A stretch of DNA of 64,000 nucleotides, taken from assembly GCF_039543225.1 (NCBI RefSeq), contig NZ_BAABJI010000002.1, forward strand, positions 1,922,001 to 1,986,000, written 5' to 3'. This document shows positions 29,344 through 38,434 of this stretch, piece by piece. Each line of letters opens with the position of its first letter. The stretch's first letter is position 1. The stretch is from Mucilaginibacter defluvii (GTDB lineage Bacteria > Bacteroidota > Bacteroidia > Sphingobacteriales > Sphingobacteriaceae). Both the position numbers and the translations under genes were made by a program. The notes below the pieces were generated by a model that saw only the letters and a program-made list of their open reading frames with translations, did no database searches and was not told the DNA's origin.

Positions 29344-29730
29344 ATGAAAAAAGCTCCATTAATTATCATGATAATCGGCTACCTGCTTGCAGGTATTAAT
29401 CACTTTGTACACCCGGCATCATACATCAAAATTATCCCCCCTTACCTGCCCATGCCAGCCGTGCTTAATATACTGGCAGGCGCTTTTGAAGTGCTTTTTG
29501 CCCTGATGCTGATATTTGAGCGAACAAGAAAGTTAGCTGCCCATGGCATTATACTGATGCTGATCGCGTTTTTGCCGGTACATATTGATATGGTTATCCA
29601 TGCACCTTTGCAATTAGGCAGCATAACCGTAACGCCTCTGCTGGCCTGGATAAGGTTGATTGCATTGCAGCCTTTGCTGATTGCCTGGGCCTGGTGGTGC
29701 GCATCGGTTACCGACGAACGCCCTGCTTAA
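29344..29730 (+). CDS. DoxX family membrane protein
   Basis: A 128-residue protein with four hydrophobic helices. The opening MIIGYLLAGINHFVHPASYIK, the central LAGAFEVLFALMLIFERTRKLAA and HIDM motif are typical of the DoxX-like family (small quinone-linked or uncharacterised membrane proteins). The following hydrolase gene begins 47 nt downstream on the same strand, so the two may be co-transcribed. Function unknown. Confidence 0.8.
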   Translation: MKKAPLIIMIIGYLLAGINHFVHPASYIKIIPPYLPMPAVLNILAGAFEVLFALMLIFERTRKLAAHGIILMLIAFLPVHIDMVIHAPLQLGSITVTPLLAWIRLIALQPLLIAWAWWCASVTDERPA

Positions 29731-29777
29731 ACAAAACAACCGGCGCACCGTTACACCATTACAACCGTTTATTACGA

Positions 29778-30611
29778 ATGATAGTACAGGACCATTTTGT
29801 TACCCCTGGCGCCAAAGGCCGCCCCATCTCGCTTGACATTACTGTTGATACGGATAATCGTGATGCACCGCTTGTTATTTTTGCGCATGGTTTTAAAGGC
29901 TTTAAGGATTGGGGCACGCATAACCTGGTAGCGCGCTACTTCGCGCAAAATGGTTATCGTTTCCTGAAGTTTAATTTTTCGCATAATGGCACTACGGCCG
30001 AAGAGCCCACTGAATTTGCTGATCTGACCAGTTTCAGCGAAAATACTTTTTCGATTGAACTGGATGACCTGAAACATGTGCTCGATTTTGCAGCAAGTGG
30101 CGCGGCATTTAAACGCACTGATGAAGTTTACCTGATTGGTCACAGTATGGGCGGCGGCATCAGCATTATACATACGGCAGAGGATTCTCGGATAAAAAAG
30201 CTGATCACCATGGCGGCGGTGGCCACCTTTAGAAACCTGTGGCCGCGCCAGGCCGAAAAACAATGGAAGCTAACGGGGGTAATGCACTTCCCTAATTACC
30301 GTACCGGGCAGCAAATGCCGGTAAAATCCACATTGCTGGACGATCTGGATAAAAACCCAGAACGGCTGAACATTATTGTTCGTGCTACGGAGATCACGCA
30401 GCCCTGGCTTATAGCGCATGGCGATGCGGACCCAACGGTACCACTGAACCATGCGGAAGAATTACATGCGGCACAACCAAACACAAAACTCTATATCATT
30501 CCAGGTGGCGACCATGTGTTTGGCGGCACGCATCCTTATATTGCTAAAGAACTGCCGCAGATACTAAAAAACTTTTGCGACAAATGCATTACTTTTTTAC
30601 AAAGCGATTGA
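29778..30611 (+). CDS. Alpha/beta hydrolase
   Basis: A 277-residue alpha/beta hydrolase of the dienelactone-hydrolase/esterase type. The oxyanion-loop HGFKGFKDWG, the nucleophile elbow GHSMGGG, the acidic segment HGDADPTVP and the catalytic His in GGDHVFGG are all visible. I start at ATG 29778 (MIVQDHF); an upstream GTG overlaps the DoxX gene and adds a stretch unlike the family. No signal peptide, so cytoplasmic. Substrate unknown. Confidence 0.88.
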   Translation: MIVQDHFVTPGAKGRPISLDITVDTDNRDAPLVIFAHGFKGFKDWGTHNLVARYFAQNGYRFLKFNFSHNGTTAEEPTEFADLTSFSENTFSIELDDLKHVLDFAASGAAFKRTDEVYLIGHSMGGGISIIHTAEDSRIKKLITMAAVATFRNLWPRQAEKQWKLTGVMHFPNYRTGQQMPVKSTLLDDLDKNPERLNIIVRATEITQPWLIAHGDADPTVPLNHAEELHAAQPNTKLYIIPGGDHVFGGTHPYIAKELPQILKNFCDKCITFLQSD

Positions 30612-30655
30612 TTTACAAAGCACCATATTAGTGTTTATAATTAACACACCACACT

Positions 30656-31648
30656 ATGGGCATACAACCCGCCAAAAAAGAGGGCAAAAAATTTGCAAAT
30701 ATTATACCTACTGATGCCGCCGGACTTGGCCGCATGCTGCCGATACTGCGCGAGTACATGCTTAATAAAGAGGAAAACGTACCTAAAAAAACGTTAGGCC
30801 CATTTAAAACGGATGCCGCTTTATATAGTACACCGCCCGCCACCGGCCTGCGCATTACCTGGATAGGCCACTCCAGCATTATCATCGAAATTGATGGCAA
30901 ACGCCTGCTTACCGATCCGGTTTGGAGCCAGCGGGTATCGTTTACGCAACGCATGGGGCCCAAGCGTTTTTTTGATGCACCACTATCCTTAAACCAATTA
31001 CCGCATATTGATGCCGTCATCAGTTCGCACGATCATTATGATCACCTGGATGAGAACACAATTAAATACCTTGCTACTAAAAACATTCCGTTTATCTGCT
31101 CATTAGGTATAGGCCGGTACCTGCGCAAATGGGGTGTAAAAACGGTTACCGAATTAAACTGGGGTGATAGCACTACGCTGGGCCACCTAACGATAACCGC
31201 CGCTCCGGCCAGGCATTTTTCGGGCAGGGGACTGTTTAACCGCGATGAAACACTGTGGTCTTCATTTGTGATCAAAGGGCCGCAGCATAATATATATTTC
31301 GGAGCTGATTCCGGACCCTCACCGAGCTTTAAAGATATCGGCGATGCGTTTGGTCCGTTTGATTTGACCATGCTTGAAGTTGGTGCTTACGGAAAGTACT
31401 GGCCCGATATACACATGGGGCCTGATAATGCTACAAACGCCCATTTAGCGCTTAAGGGTGAAATAATGATGCCTATACACTGGGGCACTTTCAATCTTGC
31501 CCCGCACGCCTGGTACGAGCCTGCCGAAAAGGTGATCAACTATGCCGCGCAAAAAGGCATCAGTTTATTTATGCCATCGCCCGGGACCCCTACTGAGGTT
31601 AGCGAAAACCTGATCTCCAACTGGTGGACGCCATACATGAGCCTATAA
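30656..31648 (+). CDS. MBL-fold metallo-hydrolase (RomA/NAPE-PLD-like)
   Basis: A 330-residue metallo-beta-lactamase-fold enzyme. The metal motif HxHxDH appears as SSHDHYDHLD, followed by ITAAPARHFSGRG (third His), YFGADSGPS and PIHWGTF (last His). It resembles the RomA/UlaG/NAPE-PLD-like branch, which has a similar N-terminal LRITWIGHSSIIIEIDGKRLLTDPVW region. Family members cleave phosphodiesters or lactones. It follows the alpha/beta hydrolase on the same strand at 44 nt and ends at a strong terminator. Confidence 0.9.
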   Translation: MGIQPAKKEGKKFANIIPTDAAGLGRMLPILREYMLNKEENVPKKTLGPFKTDAALYSTPPATGLRITWIGHSSIIIEIDGKRLLTDPVWSQRVSFTQRMGPKRFFDAPLSLNQLPHIDAVISSHDHYDHLDENTIKYLATKNIPFICSLGIGRYLRKWGVKTVTELNWGDSTTLGHLTITAAPARHFSGRGLFNRDETLWSSFVIKGPQHNIYFGADSGPSPSFKDIGDAFGPFDLTMLEVGAYGKYWPDIHMGPDNATNAHLALKGEIMMPIHWGTFNLAPHAWYEPAEKVINYAAQKGISLFMPSPGTPTEVSENLISNWWTPYMSL

Positions 31649-31653
31649 AAAAA

Positions 31654-31687
31654 CAGCGGCCGGGTTATACCGGCCGCTGAATAAAAA
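31654..31687. terminator. Bidirectional terminator
   Basis: Perfect 10-bp stem CAGCGGCCGG / CCGGCCGCTG with a GTTATA loop, an A-run before it and an A/T-rich tail, between convergent genes. Confidence 0.85.
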
Positions 31688-31706
31688 TAAAGCATTAATC
31701 AAAAAA

Positions 31707-33110
31707 CTATCTTGTATACCTGCTGATGATATCAATAATCACCTTGTTTTTTTGCAGCTGCGGCAAATAATCAAACAGGATATAATGTTTTTCAGGATCG
31801 GTTGAAAGCGCCAGTTCCAGTTGGTTAAGCGCCTCGTTATAGTCGCCCTGGGCAAACAGGTAAGCCACCATACGGTAATACAGCTCGGCAGCGTCAGGAT
31901 TGTTCTTAATGGCCTGCGTCATCACCTCTATTGCGTCCGCCAGCTTTTCCTGCTCGTATAATATAGAGGAGTAATCCAGCCAGGCATCAACATCAACCGG
32001 GTTCAGTTCCACAACCTTTTCGTAAGCTTTTTCTGCTTCCTCAATATGGCCCAGTTTATATTCGGCATCAGCAATGGCAAACCAGTAATCCGCGTTTGAC
32101 AGGTCGAGGTCGAGCGCTTTTTTATAAAAGTGCAGTGCCTCAAAATATCGCTCCTCAAAATCAAGGGTTACCCCTATACCAAACCAGGCATCAGCCAGCT
32201 TTGGGTCCATTTTAACTGATTTTTTGTAAAAGGCGCGGGCATCATCCATCTGCTCCAGCTTCTCATAGCACTCGCCAATGGCACAGTAAGTATCGGCATT
32301 AGGCTGCTCGTACTCAAAAGTTTGGCGGTACACCTCTATAGCCTCGGCATATTTTTCAAGGTTAACCAGTGCGTTACCCTTATTAAAGTAGGCTGATGCA
32401 AAGCTGTCCTTAATCAGGATAGCATAATCATAGGCATCAATAGCCTTTTCAAACAAACCGAGCTTAGTGAAGGCATTGCCCAGGTTATACCAGGCGGCAT
32501 AGCTGTAAGGTTCGTTATCAATATATTGCTGATAAAACTGTACGCTTTCTTCCTGATTATCCAGCACGTCATAGCAAAAAGCGAGCTCATACAGGGCATC
32601 CTGGTTTTCCATATTCTGCTCAAGGCAGCGTTTTAAGTACACTACAGCCTGCTCATACTCGCCCATGTTTTGATGCACGTAGGCCATGTGTAATAACACC
32701 TCGTCAGTATCATCAGCTAGTTGTAATGCCTTTTCATAATTCTCAAGTGCTTCGCTGTAACGCTCCATGCTCTCGTAAAGGTTGCCGCGGATGATGTATA
32801 TATCCGGGTCAGACGCTTCGAGCATGGCAGCTTTATCAAGGGCTTCAAAAGCATCACTCGCACGGTTGGTAACCATCAGCAATTGCGCCTGCTTTATTAA
32901 AAACACAGCGGCAAACGGGTGCTGGTTACGGGCATACTCCACTACCTGTAATGCTTTCGGCGGATCGTTCTTCTCGATATAGTAGTCGATAATGTTCTCA
33001 AACGCCTGGGCATCAAAAAAGTACTGGTCGTGGTTACGAATCATCTCTTCGTAACGTTCTACCGAGAACTTGGGATCCTCAGTAAAACCAAATTCAAATT
33101 CTTCTTCCAT
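31707..33110 (-). CDS. Tetratricopeptide repeat protein
   Basis: A 467-residue all-helical protein made of about a dozen tandem TPR units, for example RYSEALENYEKALQLADD, LADAWFGIGVTLDFEERYFEALHFYKKAL (in part) and HIEEAEKAYEKVVELNPVDVDAWLDYSSI (in part). There is no signal peptide, so it is probably cytoplasmic. Such proteins are protein-interaction scaffolds. It is strongly acidic at both ends (MEEEFEFGFTEDP). No operon partner is visible; a 417-nt gap separates it from the S8 protease. Specific role unknown. Confidence 0.9.
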   Translation of the reverse strand: MEEEFEFGFTEDPKFSVERYEEMIRNHDQYFFDAQAFENIIDYYIEKNDPPKALQVVEYARNQHPFAAVFLIKQAQLLMVTNRASDAFEALDKAAMLEASDPDIYIIRGNLYESMERYSEALENYEKALQLADDTDEVLLHMAYVHQNMGEYEQAVVYLKRCLEQNMENQDALYELAFCYDVLDNQEESVQFYQQYIDNEPYSYAAWYNLGNAFTKLGLFEKAIDAYDYAILIKDSFASAYFNKGNALVNLEKYAEAIEVYRQTFEYEQPNADTYCAIGECYEKLEQMDDARAFYKKSVKMDPKLADAWFGIGVTLDFEERYFEALHFYKKALDLDLSNADYWFAIADAEYKLGHIEEAEKAYEKVVELNPVDVDAWLDYSSILYEQEKLADAIEVMTQAIKNNPDAAELYYRMVAYLFAQGDYNEALNQLELALSTDPEKHYILFDYLPQLQKNKVIIDIISRYTR

Positions 33111-33527
33111 TCACTTATTTGTTTGCAGAACATCTCGCTTATAAAGCAATATCATTTAAAATTGCTTTTAAGGCTTATTTGCATTGAATTTAACAACTAA
33201 AATCAACGCGGTATTTATTTAGTTTTCCACATCCGCACATTAGCTAACAACCTGCAGCTGTAACTACCTGATAATAAACAAATATTAAAGGGATAGAATA
33301 CGGCGGAGAGTTGATGGCCGAAATCGGATTAAAAAATTACCTTTGATAAAGATACAACATTATACGCAACCTTGTTGTTATTCCGTTTACTGTTTACATA
33401 TAAACGACAAAAACTATAAATTTAGTACAACCTGCAAACATGGCCGCGCATAAAGGTATTTTACCCCGAAAATTATCAGTGCCAGCCCGTTATCATACAT
33501 CAAACACTTTAAAAAATACAGTTATAC
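33111..33527. other. Divergent intergenic region before S8 protease
   Basis: No gene. It contains TACCTTTG at 33338-33345, a good TAnnTTTG match about 190 nt before the protease start, and AT-rich stretches. No convincing -33 at the usual spacing, so the promoters remain uncertain. Confidence 0.4.
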
Positions 33528-35180
33528 ATGCTTAATTTAAAAAATACGATAGCCGCCCCTTTGCTGGCCGGCGCTTTACTGCTTACACTTGGCGCACATG
33601 CCCAAACGCCTGCGGCACCCGCTGCGCCGGCTGCCGAATTACCTAAAAACTGGCACCTGCTCGACCTGAAAACTGATGGTTATTTTGGCATAAGCCTTAC
33701 TCCTGCCTATGAATTGATAAAAGGCAAAAAAAGCAAAACAGTAATAGTAGCAACGATTGACAGCGGCATTGATACTGCACAAAAAGACCTTACATCAGTA
33801 CTGTGGGTAAACCCGAAAGAAAAAGCTGCTAACGGAAAGGATGACGACAAGAACGGCTATACCGACGATGTACACGGCTGGAACTTTTTAGGCGGCCCGG
33901 GCGGCAAAGCCGACTATACCGAAACTACGGAAGAAGTGCGTGAGTACAATCGCCTGAAGGGCAAATACGCCATCATTACCGCGGCTAACGCTACCGATAA
34001 AAAAGAATTCGCCTACTGGCAAAAGGTAAAGGCAACCCACGATACTACCGTTGCTAAAGCCAAAACCGAGACGGACCAGTTATCGCCGGTATTGAATGTG
34101 TTGATGGCTACCAGCGGTTATATAAAACGCGAACTTAAGTTGAACGCTGAGGGCTCGTTTAAGAAAGGCGACCTGGAGAAGATCACCTCGGCTAATGATA
34201 CAATAATGCAGAGCAAGGCCATCTGGCAGTCGATATTTACACAGCAAGGCGGAGATGATGATGCCGCAGGTGTTATTAAAGAGTTGAGCGAGTACCTTAC
34301 TAAACTTAATAACGATATTAACCCCGACCTTACCTCGCGCCAGCGCATAGTAGGCGATAACCCGGATGTATGGGATACCAAGCCCTACGGCAGCAACATC
34401 CTTAAATTCCCGGATGCATCACATGGTACTGGCGTCGCCGGCCTGATCGGCGCTGTGCGTAACAATAGCTATGGCATTGATGGCGTTGCCGACAATGTGC
34501 GTTTGATGGGTATAAAGGCTGTGCCGAATGGTGATGAATATGATAAAGATATTGCCAAAGCCATACGCTACGCGGTGGATAATGGCGCCCAGATCATCAA
34601 CATGAGCTTTGGTAAAAAACTGTCGCCACACAAAAAATGGGTCGACGAAGCTTTTAAATATGCGGCATCAAAAGATGTATTGTTAGTGCAGGCCGCGGGC
34701 AATGATAATCAGGATGTTGATGCCAAGCCGCAATTCCCGAATGATACTTTTGAGGATGGCTCGGTTACCGATATGGACAACGTGATTGTGGTAGGTGCAT
34801 CAGCCGCGAAGAACGACCAGGAACTGGCCGGATCATTCAGCAATTATGGTAAAAAGAATGTGGACGTTTTTGCGCCGGGCGTAAAAGTAACGTCAATTGA
34901 CAAGGATGCTGAGTTTAACACCGCCGATGGTACCAGCTTTGCCTCGCCAATTACAGCAGGTGTTGCAGCGTTGGTGTTAGAGTATTACCCTAAGCTAAGC
35001 GCTAAACAGTTAAAACAGGTTATCCTGCAATCGGCAGCGCCGCTTAACGGTACCATGGTATTAAAACCGGGCAGCAAAACAGATAAAGTTGACTTTACCA
35101 CCCTATCAAAAACAGGCGGCATTGTTAACGCTCAAAAAGCCTTGGAGATAGCCGCTACCTTAAAAGGCGAAAGAAAATAG
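33528..35180 (+). CDS. S8 family serine peptidase (subtilase) with long insertion
   Basis: A 550-residue secreted subtilase. After a signal peptide (about 1-25, ending GAHAQ) and an Ala/Pro-rich linker, the catalytic triad is Asp78 (TIDSGID), His299 (SHGTGVAGL) and Ser470 (GTSFASP), with the oxyanion Asn in AAGND. About 220 residues separate the Asp and His, against roughly 35 in classical subtilisins; the insertion (about 90-285) is helical and Lys/Glu-rich. Probably periplasmic or outer-membrane-associated. No inhibitor-type propeptide is obvious. Substrate unknown. Confidence 0.92.
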   Translation: MLNLKNTIAAPLLAGALLLTLGAHAQTPAAPAAPAAELPKNWHLLDLKTDGYFGISLTPAYELIKGKKSKTVIVATIDSGIDTAQKDLTSVLWVNPKEKAANGKDDDKNGYTDDVHGWNFLGGPGGKADYTETTEEVREYNRLKGKYAIITAANATDKKEFAYWQKVKATHDTTVAKAKTETDQLSPVLNVLMATSGYIKRELKLNAEGSFKKGDLEKITSANDTIMQSKAIWQSIFTQQGGDDDAAGVIKELSEYLTKLNNDINPDLTSRQRIVGDNPDVWDTKPYGSNILKFPDASHGTGVAGLIGAVRNNSYGIDGVADNVRLMGIKAVPNGDEYDKDIAKAIRYAVDNGAQIINMSFGKKLSPHKKWVDEAFKYAASKDVLLVQAAGNDNQDVDAKPQFPNDTFEDGSVTDMDNVIVVGASAAKNDQELAGSFSNYGKKNVDVFAPGVKVTSIDKDAEFNTADGTSFASPITAGVAALVLEYYPKLSAKQLKQVILQSAAPLNGTMVLKPGSKTDKVDFTTLSKTGGIVNAQKALEIAATLKGERK

Positions 35181-35199
35181 TTTGGGCATTGGTCATTGT

Positions 35200-35253
35200 G
35201 GTCATTAGTCATTAAACAAACTACTAATTACAATTGCCTAATGACTAATGACC
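35200..35253. repeat. Inverted repeat GGTCATTAGTCATTA
   Basis: Perfect 15-bp arms GGTCATTAGTCATTA (35200-35214) and TAATGACTAATGACC (35239-35253) with a 24-nt loop, between the S8 gene and the next palindrome. Confidence 0.65.
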
Positions 35254-35258
35254 ATTGC

Positions 35259-35311
35259 AAATAAAATAAGCGGAGGCCCGGTAAATTACCGGGCCTCCGC
35301 TTATTTTATTT
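35259..35311. terminator. Long perfect palindrome/terminator
   Basis: A 53-nt perfect palindrome with 26-bp arms around 35285: the GC core GCGGAGGCCCGG / CCGGGCCTCCGC is flanked by A/T-rich tails. It can terminate both convergent genes. The stop codon of the DUF4153 gene (35306-35308) lies inside the right arm. Confidence 0.85.
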
Positions 35312-37189
35312 GCGCTTGATGAGGTAAGTGCCTGTTCCGTTTACTTGGTCAACCTTTGTGTTATCATAGTAAACATAGTTTAGATTTTTAAAAACCAGCT
35401 TCACCTCAAAGCTTTTAGACTGGCCGGTAAGGGTAAGTTTTGAAGCTGGTACGCTGATAGGGTCATATTCATGTTCAGTAGCTTCTGCTGCGCGTTTAAG
35501 TTTAATAGTATCTAACTGAGGAATAATCTTCATGGTATTCAGCGTAATCTGTTCATTATTGATCCACAGGCTAAACTGAGCCTTGCTTATGCCCTGCTTT
35601 ACGTTTAAGCCCGCCGACCGGGTTGTTACACCAACGGAGTCATACGCATCAAGGTTTAAACTATAATCATAACCTGCCAATGATAATACAACATCCTGAT
35701 TAACAAAGTTGCTGTACGGCGCTTGATGATCGGTATCTAAAACTTCACCATCATAATACCTCCCGCTGTACATATTTAGATTCAACCTCTTTTTGGCCCA
35801 TGCTAACTTATTGCTTTTTAACTCGTATCGATCTACTACAAAACCGCTATTCCATTTGCTTTTTTGTTTGCCTAATGAATCGCCTGCTACTTGCAGATCC
35901 GTTTTAAAATAAGGTTGCAAAGAGGCAAGGTCGTGCCGAAGTACCAAATACTCTAATACGGCTGCCGCACGGTTACCATCCTGCTTGCTTATCTTTTTTA
36001 CAGGAATGAATTTACCATCGCGGTAACTACCATTGCGCTCCATGATGTTTACTAAAATACGTCGTTGAGAAAACTCCGATACCGAAAACGCACCTTGCGG
36101 ACCATAAACCGATAGCAGTGCAAGCACGCTTAGCGTTATTGGTATCAACTTTATATTCTGCTTTTTAAACAGCAAAAAGTATATGGTAATAAACAGCAGC
36201 CAGCAGGCCAGCAACACTAAAAAGTACCTGAACTCGGTGATACCATACTTAAATACCCTTGTGCCAATGGCTACAAACAACAGCACCAGCAAAGGCAGCA
36301 TTAAAAAGTAAAAACTGCGGGCGTAGGTTTTAAGCCACTTGTTTTCGGCATGCTCGCGTATAGGGTAAACCAGCAATAATGATAGTATGCCGAATACAGA
36401 ATAACCCATAATAAGGTAGCCTACATTCCCTTTAGGCAGGTTCCATTCCACTAATATTTTAACCTCGTAAGCTAATAATATAGCTACATAAATGGTAGCC
36501 AGCGGAATGAGCACATATTGGGTAAATACTTTTAATCCTTTCGGATAACTGAAGTCTCCGTCTAAAACCCAAAAATCAGTTGGCACGCCCGACAAAAAGA
36601 AGATGGTGCCGAACATGAACACGATCCATGTCCAGATGATCCGGTAGGTATCAAACTCAAAATTAACCCCGAAAAGATAGTTGACCGCGCCAACAGCCGC
36701 CGAAATGCCCAGGCCTAAAACAACGCAATACAATGCCGATGTTAAAAACCGCAGAAACAACGTTTTATTAAACTGCCAAAAACCCTGTATGTGCCCGCTT
36801 TGCGTAAAACCCGCATACGCCACTGCCAGGTGCAGCGCAATGCTCAGCAAAAAGAAACGGGTATAGTCGGCCTCGCGTTCTACCGGGTTAATAAGGAGTA
36901 GAATAGCTATGGCAATGCCAGATGCAACCACATTGAGCAACAATTTTTTAGTACGGTTATAGCCGTTCGCCTCGGCAAACAACGTGGCCGATAGGTTGAG
37001 CAGCAAACCCAGGTTACCCATCATGATAAGGCGCAGGCACCAGCTTTCGGCTTCGCGGGCAATTGTGTTCAGCTCGATATTTACGGTGGTGGCTATAGTT
37101 GCCGTAAGCGCGAAAAGCATTTCAAATGGGAAACGCTTTGCGGTTTTTGCAGCACTTTCAGCCAGATTTTTCAACGAAGGGAATTTCAT
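35306..37189 (-). CDS. DUF4153 domain-containing membrane protein
   Basis: A 627-residue membrane protein of the DUF4153 family, common in Bacteroidota. About ten or eleven hydrophobic helices fill residues ~20-360 (FEMLFALTATIATTVNIEL and similar), followed by a soluble C-terminal region of ~250 residues that is probably extracytoplasmic. No known catalytic motif. The neighbouring pdhB gene is divergent. A TAAGTTTG element (plus 37219-37226) lies about 30 nt before its start and may be its promoter. Function unknown. Confidence 0.82.
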   Translation of the reverse strand: MKFPSLKNLAESAAKTAKRFPFEMLFALTATIATTVNIELNTIAREAESWCLRLIMMGNLGLLLNLSATLFAEANGYNRTKKLLLNVVASGIAIAILLLINPVEREADYTRFFLLSIALHLAVAYAGFTQSGHIQGFWQFNKTLFLRFLTSALYCVVLGLGISAAVGAVNYLFGVNFEFDTYRIIWTWIVFMFGTIFFLSGVPTDFWVLDGDFSYPKGLKVFTQYVLIPLATIYVAILLAYEVKILVEWNLPKGNVGYLIMGYSVFGILSLLLVYPIREHAENKWLKTYARSFYFLMLPLLVLLFVAIGTRVFKYGITEFRYFLVLLACWLLFITIYFLLFKKQNIKLIPITLSVLALLSVYGPQGAFSVSEFSQRRILVNIMERNGSYRDGKFIPVKKISKQDGNRAAAVLEYLVLRHDLASLQPYFKTDLQVAGDSLGKQKSKWNSGFVVDRYELKSNKLAWAKKRLNLNMYSGRYYDGEVLDTDHQAPYSNFVNQDVVLSLAGYDYSLNLDAYDSVGVTTRSAGLNVKQGISKAQFSLWINNEQITLNTMKIIPQLDTIKLKRAAEATEHEYDPISVPASKLTLTGQSKSFEVKLVFKNLNYVYYDNTKVDQVNGTGTYLIKRK

Positions 37190-37269
37190 TCAGATGAAGT
37201 TTTGTTTGACTAATGTAACAAACTTATAAACATGCCCGGTAAAAATGACTTTATTAAAATGCGGGCAGA

Positions 37270-37299
37270 TTGCATTTCAAACATTATCGATTATATTTG
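37270..37299 (+). promoter_or_regulatory. pdhB promoter
   Basis: TTG at 37270-37272, 19 nt, TATATTTG at 37292-37299: an exact TTG-N19-TAnnTTTG match. It shows that ATG 37331, not an in-frame start upstream of the promoter, begins pdhB. Confidence 0.82.
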
Positions 37300-37330
37300 C
37301 GTCCGTAAAAAAATCATTTTTCAAAGTACA

Positions 37331-38314
37331 ATGAGAGAAATACAATTCAGAGAAGCGCTTCGCGAGGCCATGCAGGAAGAGATGCGCAATGACGATACCA
37401 TATACCTGATGGGCGAAGAGGTTGCCGAATATAATGGTGCCTACAAAGTAAGCCAGGGTATGCTTGATGAGTTTGGCGCAAAACGCGTTATTGACACGCC
37501 TATCTCTGAATTGGGTTTTGCGGGTATCGGCATCGGCTCGGCCATGAACGGCTTAAAACCGATCATCGAGTTCATGACGTTCAACTTCTCGCTTGTAGCT
37601 ATTGACCAGGTAATCAACGCGGCAGCAAAAATGATGAGCATGAGCGGTGGCCAGTTTTCTGTGCCTATCGTTTTCCGTGGCCCAACCGGTAACGCGGGTA
37701 TGCTTAGCTCACAACACAGCCAGTGTTTCGAAAACTGGTATGCCAACTGCCCGGGCTTAAAAGTGGTTGTTCCATCAAACCCTTACGATGCTAAAGGTCT
37801 GTTGAAATCAGCTATCCTTGATCCGGATCCGGTTATCTTTATGGAGTCGGAATTAATGTACGGCGATAAAGGCGAAGTGCCTGAAGAAACCTACTACATT
37901 GAAATAGGTAAAGCTAAAGTAGTTAAAGAAGGTACCGATGTAACCTTAGTAGGTTTTGGTAAAATAATGAAAGTGGTTAACGCCGCTGCTGAAGAACTTG
38001 CTAAAGAAGGCATCAACGCCGAGGTTATTGACCTGCGCACCGTTCGCCCTATTGACTATGCTACCGTTATTGAGTCGGTTAAGAAAACCAACCGCTTAGT
38101 AATAGTTGAAGAGAGCTGGCCATTGGGTTCTATCGCAACTGAGGTTGCTTTTAAAGTACAAAAAGATGCGTTTGATTACTTAGACGCGCCTATTCAACGT
38201 ATTATGGGTGGCGATGTGCCCCTGCCGTACGCTCCTACCCTGATACAGGAGTACCTGCCAAATGCCGACAGAGTGGTTAAGGCGGTTAAACAGGTAATGT
38301 ATGTTACCAAATAA
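37331..38314 (+). CDS. pdhB: Pyruvate dehydrogenase E1 component, beta subunit
   Basis: PdhB (327 residues, the usual length) is the beta chain of the alpha2-beta2 E1 enzyme that decarboxylates pyruvate with thiamine diphosphate for acetyl-CoA synthesis. The start MREIQFREALREAMQEEM, the TPP/E1-alpha-contact GEEVAEYNGAYKVSQG, the central GPTGNAGMLSSQHSQ and the C-terminal transketolase domain (EVIDLRTVRPIDYAT) are clear. ATG 37331 is supported by a perfect promoter upstream. The alpha subunit (pdhA) is not in the window; in Bacteroidota the two are often apart. A terminator follows. Confidence 0.95.
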   Translation: MREIQFREALREAMQEEMRNDDTIYLMGEEVAEYNGAYKVSQGMLDEFGAKRVIDTPISELGFAGIGIGSAMNGLKPIIEFMTFNFSLVAIDQVINAAAKMMSMSGGQFSVPIVFRGPTGNAGMLSSQHSQCFENWYANCPGLKVVVPSNPYDAKGLLKSAILDPDPVIFMESELMYGDKGEVPEETYYIEIGKAKVVKEGTDVTLVGFGKIMKVVNAAAEELAKEGINAEVIDLRTVRPIDYATVIESVKKTNRLVIVEESWPLGSIATEVAFKVQKDAFDYLDAPIQRIMGGDVPLPYAPTLIQEYLPNADRVVKAVKQVMYVTK

Positions 38315-38344
38315 GACCTCCAAACCAAACTAAATACAATTTTC

Positions 38345-38373
38345 AAAGCCTGCTTTTTAAGCAGGCTTTTTTG
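38345..38373 (+). terminator. Terminator after pdhB
   Basis: Stem AAAGCCTGC / GCAGGCTTT with a short TTTTTAA loop, followed by a T-run. Confidence 0.9.
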
Positions 38374-38434
38374 TGCAACAACTTTTATAGAGCAACTTAA
38401 AACAACCTTTATATTTAACGCATATCACATTTAT

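Noticed and set aside
29694..29777. Longer start for the alpha/beta hydrolase
   Set aside because: It overlaps the DoxX gene and adds sequence unlike the family; ATG 29778 fits better.
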